Assembly: GCF_023051145.1 (NCBI RefSeq)
Contig: NZ_JALKFS010000005.1
Coordinates: 4,977,733-5,041,732, forward strand
Direction: 5' to 3'
DNA length: 64,000 nt
Source of the DNA: Williamsia sp. DF01-3
Lineage (GTDB): Bacteria; Actinomycetota; Actinomycetes; Mycobacteriales; Mycobacteriaceae
Shown: positions 37,301 through 49,300 of the stretch, in pieces
Layout of the letters: every line of letters starts with the position of its first letter
Position numbering within the stretch: the first letter of the stretch is position 1
Program-made: the position numbers and the translations under genes
The notes under the pieces: generated by a model
The model's database searches: none
Told to the model about the DNA's origin: nothing
The model's input: the letters and a program-made list of their open reading frames with translations, nothing else

Positions 37301-40300
37301 TTCCCCGCGGCGACGATCTGGTCGAACGGTACCCGTTGATGCTCGAACGCGGTCAGCACATTATTCCGGGTGCGCTGCAACACGGTTCGGAAGCTGTCCT
37401 GCGGAAGCAGGCGATGCCGTATCGGCACCGTGTTGACGAGATAGCCGACCGTATCGGCGACGGTCTCCTCTGATCGGCCGCCCGTCGGCGATCCCAGCAC
37501 GAGGTCGGTGCCCGAACCCAGCCGGTTCATCGCCACGGCGACCGCCGCGTGCAGGGTCATGAACATCGAGACGTCCAGCCTGGCCGCCGTCTCGCGGACG
37601 CGCGACACCAGTCCGTCGTCCAGCGAGATCTCGAGATCGATCCCCTTAAAGCTCTGTCTGCTCGGCCGGCTGCGATCCGGAGGCAGGGTGGACAGTTCCG
37701 GTGCACCGGCCAACTGGTCGTTCCAGTAGCGCACCGACTCGTCGAATCGACCCTGGTCGAACAGCGATCGCTGCCACACCGCATAGTCGGCGAATTGCAC
37801 TGCGAGAGGCTCGAAGACGGGTGCCTCACCGCTTCGACGTGCGCAGTAGGCATTCCAGAGATCCCCGGACACCGAGCCGATGGATCCCTCGTCGACAAAA
37901 GCATGATGCAACGCCATGCCCACAACGAACTGGTCGTCGCTGCGGCGCATGACCACACCTCGCAAGGTCGAGTCCGCAGCAACGGACAGTGGCCTGCTGC
38001 CCCATTGCTCGATGAGCGAGACAGTCTCGTCGTCGCTGCATCCGACCGCGTCGACGTGGTCGATCTGCAACCACCGCTCGACCGAATCCGGAGGCGTGAT
38101 GACCTGCACGATCGAGCCGTCGTCGGCCTCTGACAGTCGGGTCCGCAGCGGCTCGTGGCGGACGACGAGGTCACGCAGGGCGGCGGTCCACGCGATGGGT
38201 TCGAGGCGGCCGGAGACGTGCCACAGGATTGTCACCGTGTAGGTCGACCCCGCACCTGCCATCTCGTCGATCACCCACAGTGCCTGCTGCCCATAGGAAG
38301 CCGGGATCTGGTCTGGCCGCTCGATCTCGCCGATCCGTGGAAGTCCGGGTGCCTTCTTGACGTCGCCAGGACTGTCGTCGCCGTCGATGGCGGCCGCCAT
38401 CTCCGCCACTGTCGGGTGATCGAAGATCGCACGCACGGAGATCGGTTGACCCAGTGTGTTGCTCAATCGTCCGGCCAGACGCATCGCGAGCAACGAATGA
38501 CCACCCATGTTGAAGAAGTCCGCATCAATCGACACCTGAGAGATTCCGAGGGTGTCTGCGACGGCGGCGGCGATCGTCTTCTCCAACTCGCTCCGGGGCT
38601 CCCGCGCAACCTCTTCTGCCAGTTCGATCTCGGGTAGAGCGCGTACGTCGACCTTGCCGTTCACCGTCAGCGGGATGTTCTCGACCACCCCGATCGCCGA
38701 GGGAACCATGTAGTCGGGCAGCCGGGCCGCGAGATGATCACGCAGGTCGGAGACCTCGATCGTCGCCTCCCCCGCAGCAACGACGTAGGCGTGCAACGCC
38801 TTACCGGACGAACTCTTACGGACCACAACCGTGGCGCGCGACACGTCCTCACGATCGACGAGGGCACTGGCGATCTCCGCCGGTTCGATGCGGAACCCGC
38901 GGATCTTGATCTGATCGTCCGAGCGCCCCAGGTACTCCAGCGACCCATCGGGCTGACGCCTCATCAGGTCGCCGGTGCGGTACATCCGTTCGCCCGACCG
39001 CCACGGGTGGGCGATGAACGACGCGGCCGTCAGATCAGGCCTTCCCTGGTAGCCCCGGCCCATTCCGGCACCGCTGAGATACAACTCGCCCGCCACGCCG
39101 TCCAGCACCGGGGTGAGCGACCGGTCGAGCAACAGTGCCATCGTGTTGAAGATCGGCTCGCCGACATTCGGGCGGTCACTGTCGGCGAGATTCGCGCCGA
39201 GAGCATTGATCGTGTATTCCGTTGGGCCGTAGAGGTTGTACGACCACAGACCGGGTCGCTCACGCAGCGTCGCCCACAACGTCTCCGGGACCGCCTCTCC
39301 TCCGAGCGAGAAGAACGAGATGCCGTCGTAACCGGGTTCGGTATGGGTGAACAGGCCGGATTCGACCAGCAGTTCACCGTAGGAGGGCGTGACGTCGAAT
39401 CCGTCGATGCGGTTCTGCGCGTAGTAGGACAGCAGCGACGCAGGATCTTTGCGCATGCTCTCACCGATGATGTACACCGAATGTCCGTCCAGCAGCCAGA
39501 ACAACTGCTCCCACGAGGCATCGAACGAGAACGACGTGGTGTGCGCGATCTTCATCGGCGCGCCGCCCCGGCCTTCGGTGGCCGGACGGAAGATGCGCTC
39601 GACGTGGTTGTAGAACATGTTGATCAATCCGCCGTACGGGACCGCAACACCTTTCGGCGTACCGGTGGAACCCGACGTGTAGATGATGTACGCCAGGCCG
39701 GCTGGATCGACAGCGCGCTTCACCGTCTCAGGCACCGGTGTATCGGCCACGGACAAGGTCTCACCCACGAGCAGCAGTTCGGGCGCGGTCTCGGGAAGGG
39801 ATGACGCCAGCATCGCCGAGGTGCACACGATCGAGGACTCCGAGTCATCGAGGATGTATCCCACCCGGGCAGGAGGCAATTCGGGGTCGATCGGCACGTA
39901 GGCAGCGCCGATCTCGAAGACGGCGAACATCGCGATGGCCATGTTGTGGTCGCGCTCGAGGTACAGGGCCACCCGGTCCTCCAAACCGATACCCCGTCGG
40001 ACCAATTCGGCCGCCAACGTGCGGACGTGCGCCGACATCTCCTCGAACGTGAGGCGTGTCCGGCCCGACACCAGCGCAGTCCGGTCGGGATGTGCCTGCA
40101 CCTGACGGGCCAGCAGCGACGCTATGGACTCCGTCGGGATGTCCCGACGCACCAGGCCGGCGGTGACACCGGCAAGAGACTCGTCCTCGGACAGAACCGA
40201 GATCCTGGCCATCGGCGCATCCACATCGTCGACGAATCCGCGCACCACTCGCACGAACCGCGCCATCAGGGTGACGACCTCGTCTGGGGTGAGAAGGTCA

Positions 40301-43300
40301 CTGCGATAAGCACATCGGAGATGGATGGTTCGGCCGGGGTGACAAGCGATCGACACCGGGTAGTGCGTCGCGTCCTGCAGCGACACATCGTCCACCGAGA
40401 CCGAACCGTCCGGACCGATCTGCGACCACTGCGCGTCGGTGTCGATCCACTGGTGGTTCTGCATCACGAACAGCGTGTCGAACAGCTGGTCCACCCCCAC
40501 CGTGCTGTGCAGTTGCGACAGCTGCACATAGGGGTGTTCGATCGTCTCGAGCTGGCTGTGCTGCTGAGCGCGTAGGTGTTCACGGACCGTGTTTCCCGGC
40601 CGCACCGTGGTGCGCACCGGAACAGTGTTGAACAGCAGACCGATGATCTGGTCGGAGTCCTGCAGATCCGGGCTGCGGCCTGAGGCCACCGTGCCGAACA
40701 CCACGTCGTTCTGGCCCACGAGCTTGCTCAGCAGCACACCCCACGCTGTATAGAGCAGTGTCGCAACGGTGACGCCCGCATCAGCTGCCACGGCGCGTAT
40801 CGAAGCCGACAGCGTCTCGTCGAGATCCATCTCGTGGTCCCGCGCATGCGAGGCGCGGGCGGGCTCGGTGATCCCTGGACGGATCAAGGTCGGCGATTCG
40901 ATGCCGCCCAGTTCGCGGGCCCACACTGCGTAACCTGTTGAAGTGTCACGGGTCTGGAGCCATTGCAGATAGTCCCGGAACGACGGCTCTGCGGGGGTGA
41001 TCCTGTCGGGCACCACATCGACGGCGACGTCGATCTCGTTGTACAGCCTGAACAACGCCTCCAACATCAGGCCGCTCGACCAGCCGTCCATGAGCAGATG
41101 CTCGAAGACGACGGACAACGTCCACTTCTCGGAGTCGTTCTGCAACAGGGCGAACCGCATCAGAGGCGGAGCGTCCGCGGCAAACGGCCGACGACGTTCT
41201 TGCTGCAGGATCGAGTCGCGCCCGAGCCGGGCGGTATCTGCCTGCCGATACCACGTCCAGGGCACCTCCACCTTGGCCTGGACGACCTGGAAGGTGGATT
41301 CACCGTGCACATGGAATCCGGCCCGCAGGTTCGGGTAGCGGTACAGCAATGCCGTGACCGCGGCATGGAACCGGTCCGGATCGACTGCGCCGGCGAAGTC
41401 GATGACGAACTGTGACGAATAGACGTCCGTCGAGTCGGCAGCCTCCGCCGTCAGCAGGTGGAAGAGCAGACCCTCCTGGAGTGGACTGACCGGAAGGATC
41501 TCGGCGACCTGGCCGAACGTGGCCGACAGTTCTCCGGCGAGGTTCGCGCCGACCTCCACCAGTTGTGGGGCCGCGATCTGTTCGTACACAACACCGTCGA
41601 CCCACGGATCGGGTGAGGTCAGAAGGCCGGCCGCCGATCCGGTTGCGGCCAGGGCGGCGGCAACTCGTTCTGCCAGGCCCACCGCATCGACCGCCAACGT
41701 TGTCACGACGTCCACGGCCACGGCCACCCCGGAACTCTCCGTACCGGCCACGACCACATCGAGCACCAGCGGGTGGTCGCCCGGTGACGCGGTGATGTCC
41801 GGCGCCACAGGAGAACCCGCGTGATGGAGCCGTATTGCGATCTGCGCCTCGGGAAGGTCATCGAAGACGCCGGCGGTCGCAGGGCTGTGGTCGCGCAGAA
41901 TCACGTAGCCCTCGGCCTCGGCGGCGGTCATCGCCAGGGCGTCGCGGGTCTCGTCGGCGAGGCCACCTGTTTCCGAAGCCCACCTGACCAACACGGGGAA
42001 CGTCCGCCGCGCTCGCCCGATGATGTACTGCCGCATGTCTTCGCGCGACGGTTCTTCGATGTCGATGATGACACCATCGGAGACGAGGTCCGCAGGGGTC
42101 AGTACATCGATGGCGGTCAGGGCGCGCACCGTCGACGACACCACCGACGCACGCAGGTCTGCCAGGGCAACCGGTCCGGTTGCGGCATCAGCATTCACGA
42201 CACTGCGTCCGATGCGCCGATCTCGGCCCGCCACGGCCAGGGTGATCGGATCGGCGATGTCGACATCATCTGCGAAGGCCAGCCATCGGTCACTGTGGTC
42301 GTCGACGCGGTCGCCCGCGGCGTCACGCTCGGCTCCGATCAGGTCGGCCGCTGGCAGAGCGATCTGCAACCGATCCGCATCAGGGGCTTGCAGTACCGCA
42401 AACAGAAGGGTCTTGATCACGCCGACCGATTCGAGGTCGAAGCGGCCGTCACCGGGCACGCGGATCTCGAAATCGTCGACGTGCACGCCGTCGGAGGTCG
42501 AACACACGATCAGCGGCGTTGTCGCTGTCGGTAGCGATCCGTCCCGATCCATGGCGAGCGGCATCTGCACCACGCCGGTCCCGGTCAGGCCCCACCCGAG
42601 GACCCGTAACGCGGCCTCGCGTACGTCGGTAATGCTGAACCGGGAGGCGGGCAGGCGGACACTCTCAGAGAGAACAGCTTCCGCTGCTCGGTCACCGGTT
42701 GGCATCCCGCCGGATCGCGACCGCTCGGGTGCGATGTACTCCGAGCACAGTTGCTGCACTGTCGCCGTCGGCGACTGACTGCCGGCGATCAGCAGGAATG
42801 CGGTGGTCGCCATCAGGTTCTCGATGGTTGCGGGCTCGAACAGGGCCGATGCGTAGCTGAACCACAGAGTCCAGGCGCCGTCGTTGTCGATGATGGCAAC
42901 GGTGAGATCGAACTTCGCAACCGACTCGGAGCGCCCGGCATCGAGGACATCGATCGCGCGACTGAGATATCGGTGGGACTCATCAGGCGCCGCTGCGCGG
43001 TACGCGGTCAACACCTGAAAGACCGGCGATGTGCTCTCGGCACTCACGCGCAGACTGGGTGACGATGCCACGAACTCGAACGGCACGTCTCGGGCGTCGA
43101 GGGATTCGAGCAGGAGTCGACGCGATTCGGCGACGTTGTCGGAAAAGCTCGCGGATGGTTCGGTCGACACCGGCACCGGAACGGTGTTGAGGTAGTACCC
43201 GATCGACTGGTCGGCATCAGGCCCCTGGCGCAGGGTCGCCGGCGTGCCGAAGACGGACCTGTTCGCGGCGCCGTGCGATGCCAACGCCGCAGACAGTGCG

Positions 43301-46300
43301 GCGTTGAGGAGCATCAGCGGCGTGACACGACTCCGGGCGGCGAATTGTTGTACCTGTTCGACGAGTTTTTTCGGCACAACACATTCGGCTTCCGCCGCCG
43401 CCGATGCCGCAGGCCGGCCAGGGCCCGCGTGGTCGTAGGGCAGGTACGGGTACACCACGTGGTCCGCAAGCCGCGTCGTTATCCGTTCGAGGAGGGCGGA
43501 GCGCCCGCCCGGTGCCGAGTCGAGCACGGACCGTTCCTGGATCGCCCAGTCGGCGAACTGCCGCAGACGTCCCTGACCGTCGGCAAGCTGTTGTCGCGCA
43601 GGGCCATCGCCACTCTCAGCCCGCAGAGCGAGGTCGAGATCGGCCAGGAAGACGTCGAACGACGTCTCGTCGAACACGATGTGGTGCCCCGCCACCAGCA
43701 GCCACTGACGACCGGCACTGCGCAGGTGCACGAACTCGACAAGCCACTCCTCCGAGCCGTCACGTGGCCGCCCGAGGCGCTCACCGGCCGTGCGCGCAAC
43801 GTCAGCCTCCGCTACGTCGACGACGTCGTACGGAACACCGTCGGCGTCGCGTGCGTCACGAATGACCTGGACCAGATCTCCCGCACGCCAGTCGAAGTGA
43901 GTTCTCAGCGCTTCGTGGCGCCGCACAACCGACACCACCGCCCGTCGCAGGGTCTCTGCATCAAGACCCGGGTCGACCTGTAACGCATCACCGATGACGT
44001 ACTGGCTGCTCGGCCCGGTTGCCTGGCCGATCGCCCAGAGCGCCTGCTGGCCATATGAAGCCGGGATATTCGACGGCCGTTCGATCTTGCCTGGCTGCGG
44101 ATGCACGGCCGGTGCGGCGGTCTTCATCGCTGCGTCCACGGCGGCGCTGAGCTCGGCAATGGTCGGGTGATCGAACACCGACCGCAACGTCAGATCAGAT
44201 CCACACCGGTCGTTGAGCAGCGCGACCAAGCGTGTTGCCGTCAGCGAGTGCCCACCGAGGGCGAAGAAGTCGTCGCCGGCGGCCATCACGACGTCGTCGT
44301 CCACCCCGAGAACCCCGGCGACCGTTGTCGCGACCACACGTTCTGTATCGGTTTCCAGCTCGCGTCCCCGGCCGCTCGAGACACCCACGTCCACGGCAGG
44401 AAGGGACCTGCGGTCCACCTTGCCGTTGGCAGTCGTCGGTAGCACGTCCAGACGCATGAAGACCGACGGGACCATGTGTGCCGGTAACTTGGCGCCGACC
44501 CACTCGCGTAGTTGTTCCGCGAACAGGTCGTCGGACAGATGTGCACCATCGCCGAGTGCGGTCACGTACCCCGCCAAAGTCACTCCGGCGACCGGATGTT
44601 CGACCGGCACCACTGCGGCGGATCCGACCCAGTGGTGGCCGCCCACCACCGCGGCAACCTCACCGGGTTCCACCCGCTGGCCCCGAATCTTCACCTGATC
44701 GTCGACGCGTCCCAGATACTCCAGAAGGCCATCGGCATTCCATCGGGCCAGATCGCCCGTCCGGTACATGCGACCACCAGACCCCCGTGGGTCGGCGACA
44801 AAGCTCCCGGCCGTCAACCCGGGGCGGCGGTGGTAACCGCGCGCCAATTGCACGCCCGACACGTACAGTTCGCCGACGACACCTGCCGGTACTCTCCGCA
44901 ACCACGAATCCAGCACCACGGCAGTGGTGTTGGTGAGCGGACGCCCGATCGGAAGGGTCCCGTCCGAGTAGTCGGCGCCGGGGTCGAACTGGCCGAGTAC
45001 GACCTCGATCGTCGCTTCGGCCGGTCCGTAGATGTTCCATGCCCGCACACCGAATCTCGTGTGGAGGTCACGGGCAAGCGACACCGGCACCGCTTCGCCA
45101 CCCAGCGACAGAACATTGGGCGCCAGCTCCGTCAGGGTGCCCTGCCGCAGCACCTCCTCCATGAGCGACGGGGTGAAGTCGATCCAGGCGAAGTGATTGT
45201 TGTTCAACAGCTCAGCGATGTACGCCGGGGCGGCGAACTGGGTGTCATCCAGATAGTGCACAACACCACCGAAGGCCAGCGGCCAGAACAACTCTGCCGC
45301 CGCCGGATCGAAACCGATTGCGGTTCTCGCCATCACGACATCACCGGGAGCCAGTTCGCAGAGTTCCTGGCGACGACGGATCAGCTCACCAAACGCCCGG
45401 TGCGTGATGTCGACCCCTTTGGGTCGCCCGGTGGTGCCCGAGGTGTACACCACATAGACCGAGTCGTCGGCATGCAATCGACGCGAGCGTTCGTCATCGC
45501 CGACGGGCGACGGATCCATGATGTCGATCCGCGACGCCACCGCTGGATCAGCCAGATCAAATGTGTTGGTGTGGCCGTACATCGAGCCACCGTCGTCGGG
45601 ACCAGCGGTGATCAACACCGCAGCGCCACTGTCTTCGATCAGGAACCGGATTCGTTCGAGTGGGTAGGCGGGGTCGATGGGAACAAACGCGGCGCCGGCA
45701 CGCACCACCGCGGCCAGTGCAAGGGGCAGCGCCGGGCGCCGGTGGATCAGGACCGCAACACGGTCCCCGACCTCGACCCCGGATCGGATCAGGTGGCGGG
45801 CCAGCCGGTTGACACGCTGATCGAACTGCACCGAGGTGTAGGTCTGTCCTCCGAAGACCAGCGCAGGTTCCGACGGACGCTCACTGGCGGCGGCCTGGAG
45901 CATGGCGTCCACGGTCGGGTGCTCGGCAGCCATCAGGACCTCGCTGCGTCCGGCATCCTGCAGCGGCACGGGGCCGAACTCGACAGCGCTCAGCGGCTTG
46001 TCCGGAGCGTGGACCATCACGTCGAGGACGGCGGTGAACACGTCCACGAAACGGTCGATGGAGGCCGGTGTGTACAGCTCGGCGGCGTACGAGACACCAG
46101 TCGTCAGAACACCGTTCACCACTTGGAACTCGAGTTCGAGGTCGGCCTTGACGGTCTTCAGGACACCGCCGACCCTCTCGAAATGCGACAGGCCGGCGGG
46201 CTGGAGGGTGTCGTCTCTGATCTGTTCGTGCTCGGTCACGAAGTTCAGCAGCACCTGACACAGCGGGTTCGCTCCCGGAACCCGGCCGACGCGTGATGCC

Positions 46301-49300
46301 GCCACAACCCTGTCGAAGGGGATCAACTGGTGGTCGACAGCTCCGAGCACTGTTTCCCGGGTGGCGCTCAAGAACTCTCGCGGCGTCCACATCGGTTGCA
46401 GGCGGTGCCGGACGGCCACGGTGTTGATGAGGTAGCCGACCGTGGACATGACTGCCGCGTCCGGACGTCCCGCGGTCGGCGAGCTGAGCACCATGTCCGA
46501 ATCGGCCCCCAGCCTGTGCAAGGTCAGAGCGACCGCGGCGTGGACGACCACGAACATCGAGGCACCGGTGTCGGCAGAGAGTTGTTGCAGGGCAGCGGTT
46601 GTCGCCTCGTCGATGACAAGTCCGGTGTGGCCGCCTTGGAAGGTGGGTGTTGCCGGTCGCGGCCGATCGGGTGGAAGGGTGGACAACTCGGGCGCCCCAG
46701 CCAGGGTATCGGCCCAGTACTGAGTGCCTCGCTCGAAGGCAACGGTGTCGACGAGCTGCTGCTGCCACACTGCGAAGTCCGCATACTGCAACACAACCGG
46801 CGGCAGAGCCGGTTCCCGATTCTCTCTCAGGGCGCCGTACGCTGCCCAGAGCTCGCTCGCGACCGTGGACATCGACCACTCGTCGACAAACGCATGATGT
46901 ATCGCAACCGCGAGGATGTAGCCGCCATTGTCACGCGGTGCGACGAGCGAGCGGATCGGCATGTCCGTATCGAGGGCGATCGGACTCTGCACCCAGTTCT
47001 CCACCGTGTCCCAGTCGGCACTGTCATCGGACCCGTCCAGGTGCAGATGGTCGGTGGTCAACCACCGGCCCACGGAGTCTGCGGGTTCCACGATCTGGAC
47101 AAGACCGTGTTCCCCGGCCTCCACCAACCGGGTCCTCAGCGCCTCGTGGCGGCGGACGACCACTTCGAGGGCTCGTTCCCAGGTCGCCTGGTCGAAATGC
47201 CCCTCCACGTACCACTTCACCGGCACGACGTACCGGCCGCTCGCTTCCGAGAGGCCTTCGATGGCCCAGAGCGCCTGCTGGCCCGAGGAAGCCGGTATGT
47301 GCGCCGGACGGTTCACGGCCACGAGCCGAGGCAATGCCGAAGCATCACCGGGGCCACCCGCCGCATCCACCGCCCCGGCCAGGCCGGCGACGGTGGGGTG
47401 ATCGAACACCGAGCGCAACGTCAATCCCCGGTCGCATCGCGCGTTGAGCAACGCGATCAGTCGGGTCGCCAGCAGCGAGTGCCCGCCCAGGACGAAGAAG
47501 TCGTCCTCGGCCGACAACTGGACTTCCCCGAGCCCGAGGACGTCGGCCACCAGCCTGGCAACGGTGTGTTCGGTTTCCGTCGACAGTGGACGGCCACGTC
47601 CACCGCCTGCCCCCAGATCGATTGCCGGCAGCGCACTTCGATCAAGCTTCCCGTTCACGGTCACCGGCAGCTCATCGAGCCGGACAAACGCCGAGGGCAC
47701 CATGTGGGCGGGCAGTCGCGACGCTGTCCACTCGCGCAGTTCGTCGTCGAACCCGTCGGTCACCGACGCGGCAGCGTGGTCGTCGGACGTCCCGGTGCCG
47801 GCTTCTGTGTAGTAGGCGGCGAGTACCGTCCCCGACACCGGGTGTTCGACCGCCACCACGGCCGCGGACGAGATGCGTGGGTGCGAGCCGAGTACCGCAG
47901 CGACCTCACCGGGTTCCACACGCTGGCCCCGGATCTTCACCTGGTCGTCGGCACGGCCCGAGTACTCCAGGACACCGGTGGCGGTCCACCGGACGAGATC
48001 GCCTGTCCGATAGATCCTCTCGCCCGAGCCGGCGGGGTCGGCGACAAACCGGGATGCCGTCAGACCGGATTGCCCACGATAGCCGCGAGCCACCTGGACA
48101 CCCGACACGTACAATTCACCGACGACACCGATGGATGTCGGTCGCAACATCGGATCAAGCACCAGCACAGACGAATTGGCCACGGGAAGGCCGATGGGCA
48201 CCGAACCTTGCCCGTTCGGCGACAACAAATGAGTGGTCACGTCACCGGCGACCTCGGTGGAGCCGTAGAAGTTCGTCACCGCCGCATCCGGCCACGCGGA
48301 CGTGAGCTGCTCGACTGTCGGGACATCGAGTCGCTCCCCCGACACCGTCACTCGGCGCAAGCTGTCCGGTGACGCGCCGGACGCCGCCATGTTGCGCGCC
48401 AGGGACGGAACCATCAAGACATCGGTGACACCCGCCCGTGCGCACAGCTTCGACAGTTGTGCGGGGTCTTTCGCCTCGTCTGCGGTCGCGACGATCAGCC
48501 GGCCTCCGACCACAACGATGTGCAGCATCTCGGTGAGTGCGTCGATGAACCCGAGACCGGATTTGGCAACGCCGACCACGTCGTCGCTGTCGCCGATGAG
48601 GTGGGCGCCCCAGGACAGGCGGTTCACCAGGGAGCGGTGCGACACCTCCACGCCCTTGGGTGCACCCGTGGTACCCGAGGTGTAGATCACGTACACCAGG
48701 TCACCGGCCAGCAACGGCCGGTTACGTTCCGACTCCCTGATCGGTTCGCTGGACACCGCAGCGATCGTGTTGAGGGTCAACTCATCCCGGAGGTTCACGA
48801 GTCGCCCGTCGCCGAACAGATCGTCCTCGACACCCGGGAAGTCGGGGCCCAGGGAGCCGGGTCCCGCCGTGCTCAGGATGGCGGTGGGTGTGCACTCGGC
48901 CAGGATGTGGTCCCGGCGTCGCTGGGGATGCTCGGGATCCACCGGGACGTAGACCGCACCCGCGCGGATGATGGCCGCAACGCAGATGGGTAGCCATTCA
49001 TCGCGACCACCGATCAGGGCCACTCGGTCACCGACCTGGACACCGGAGACGAGCATGTACCGGGCCAACCGGTTCACCTGCGCGTCGAACTGCGCGTAGG
49101 TCATCTCCAGAGCCCGGTGGACCACCGCGGTCCGATCGGGATGGGACTGTGCAGACGCGGCCAGCAGCGAATCGACCGTCGTGTCCGGCAGTACCTGCAA
49201 CGCGGGTCCTGCCGAGACCTGCTTGATCACCGAAGCTTCCGAGGCACCCACGGTGTTCAGTCGCGCGATCTGTGTGTCTGTCCCCGCTCCGAATGCCTCG

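Noticed and set aside
46330-48372. 680-codon plus-strand open frame inside the giant NRPS
   Set aside because: Antisense to A, T and C domains with composition typical of a shadow frame; no start signal and no motif.
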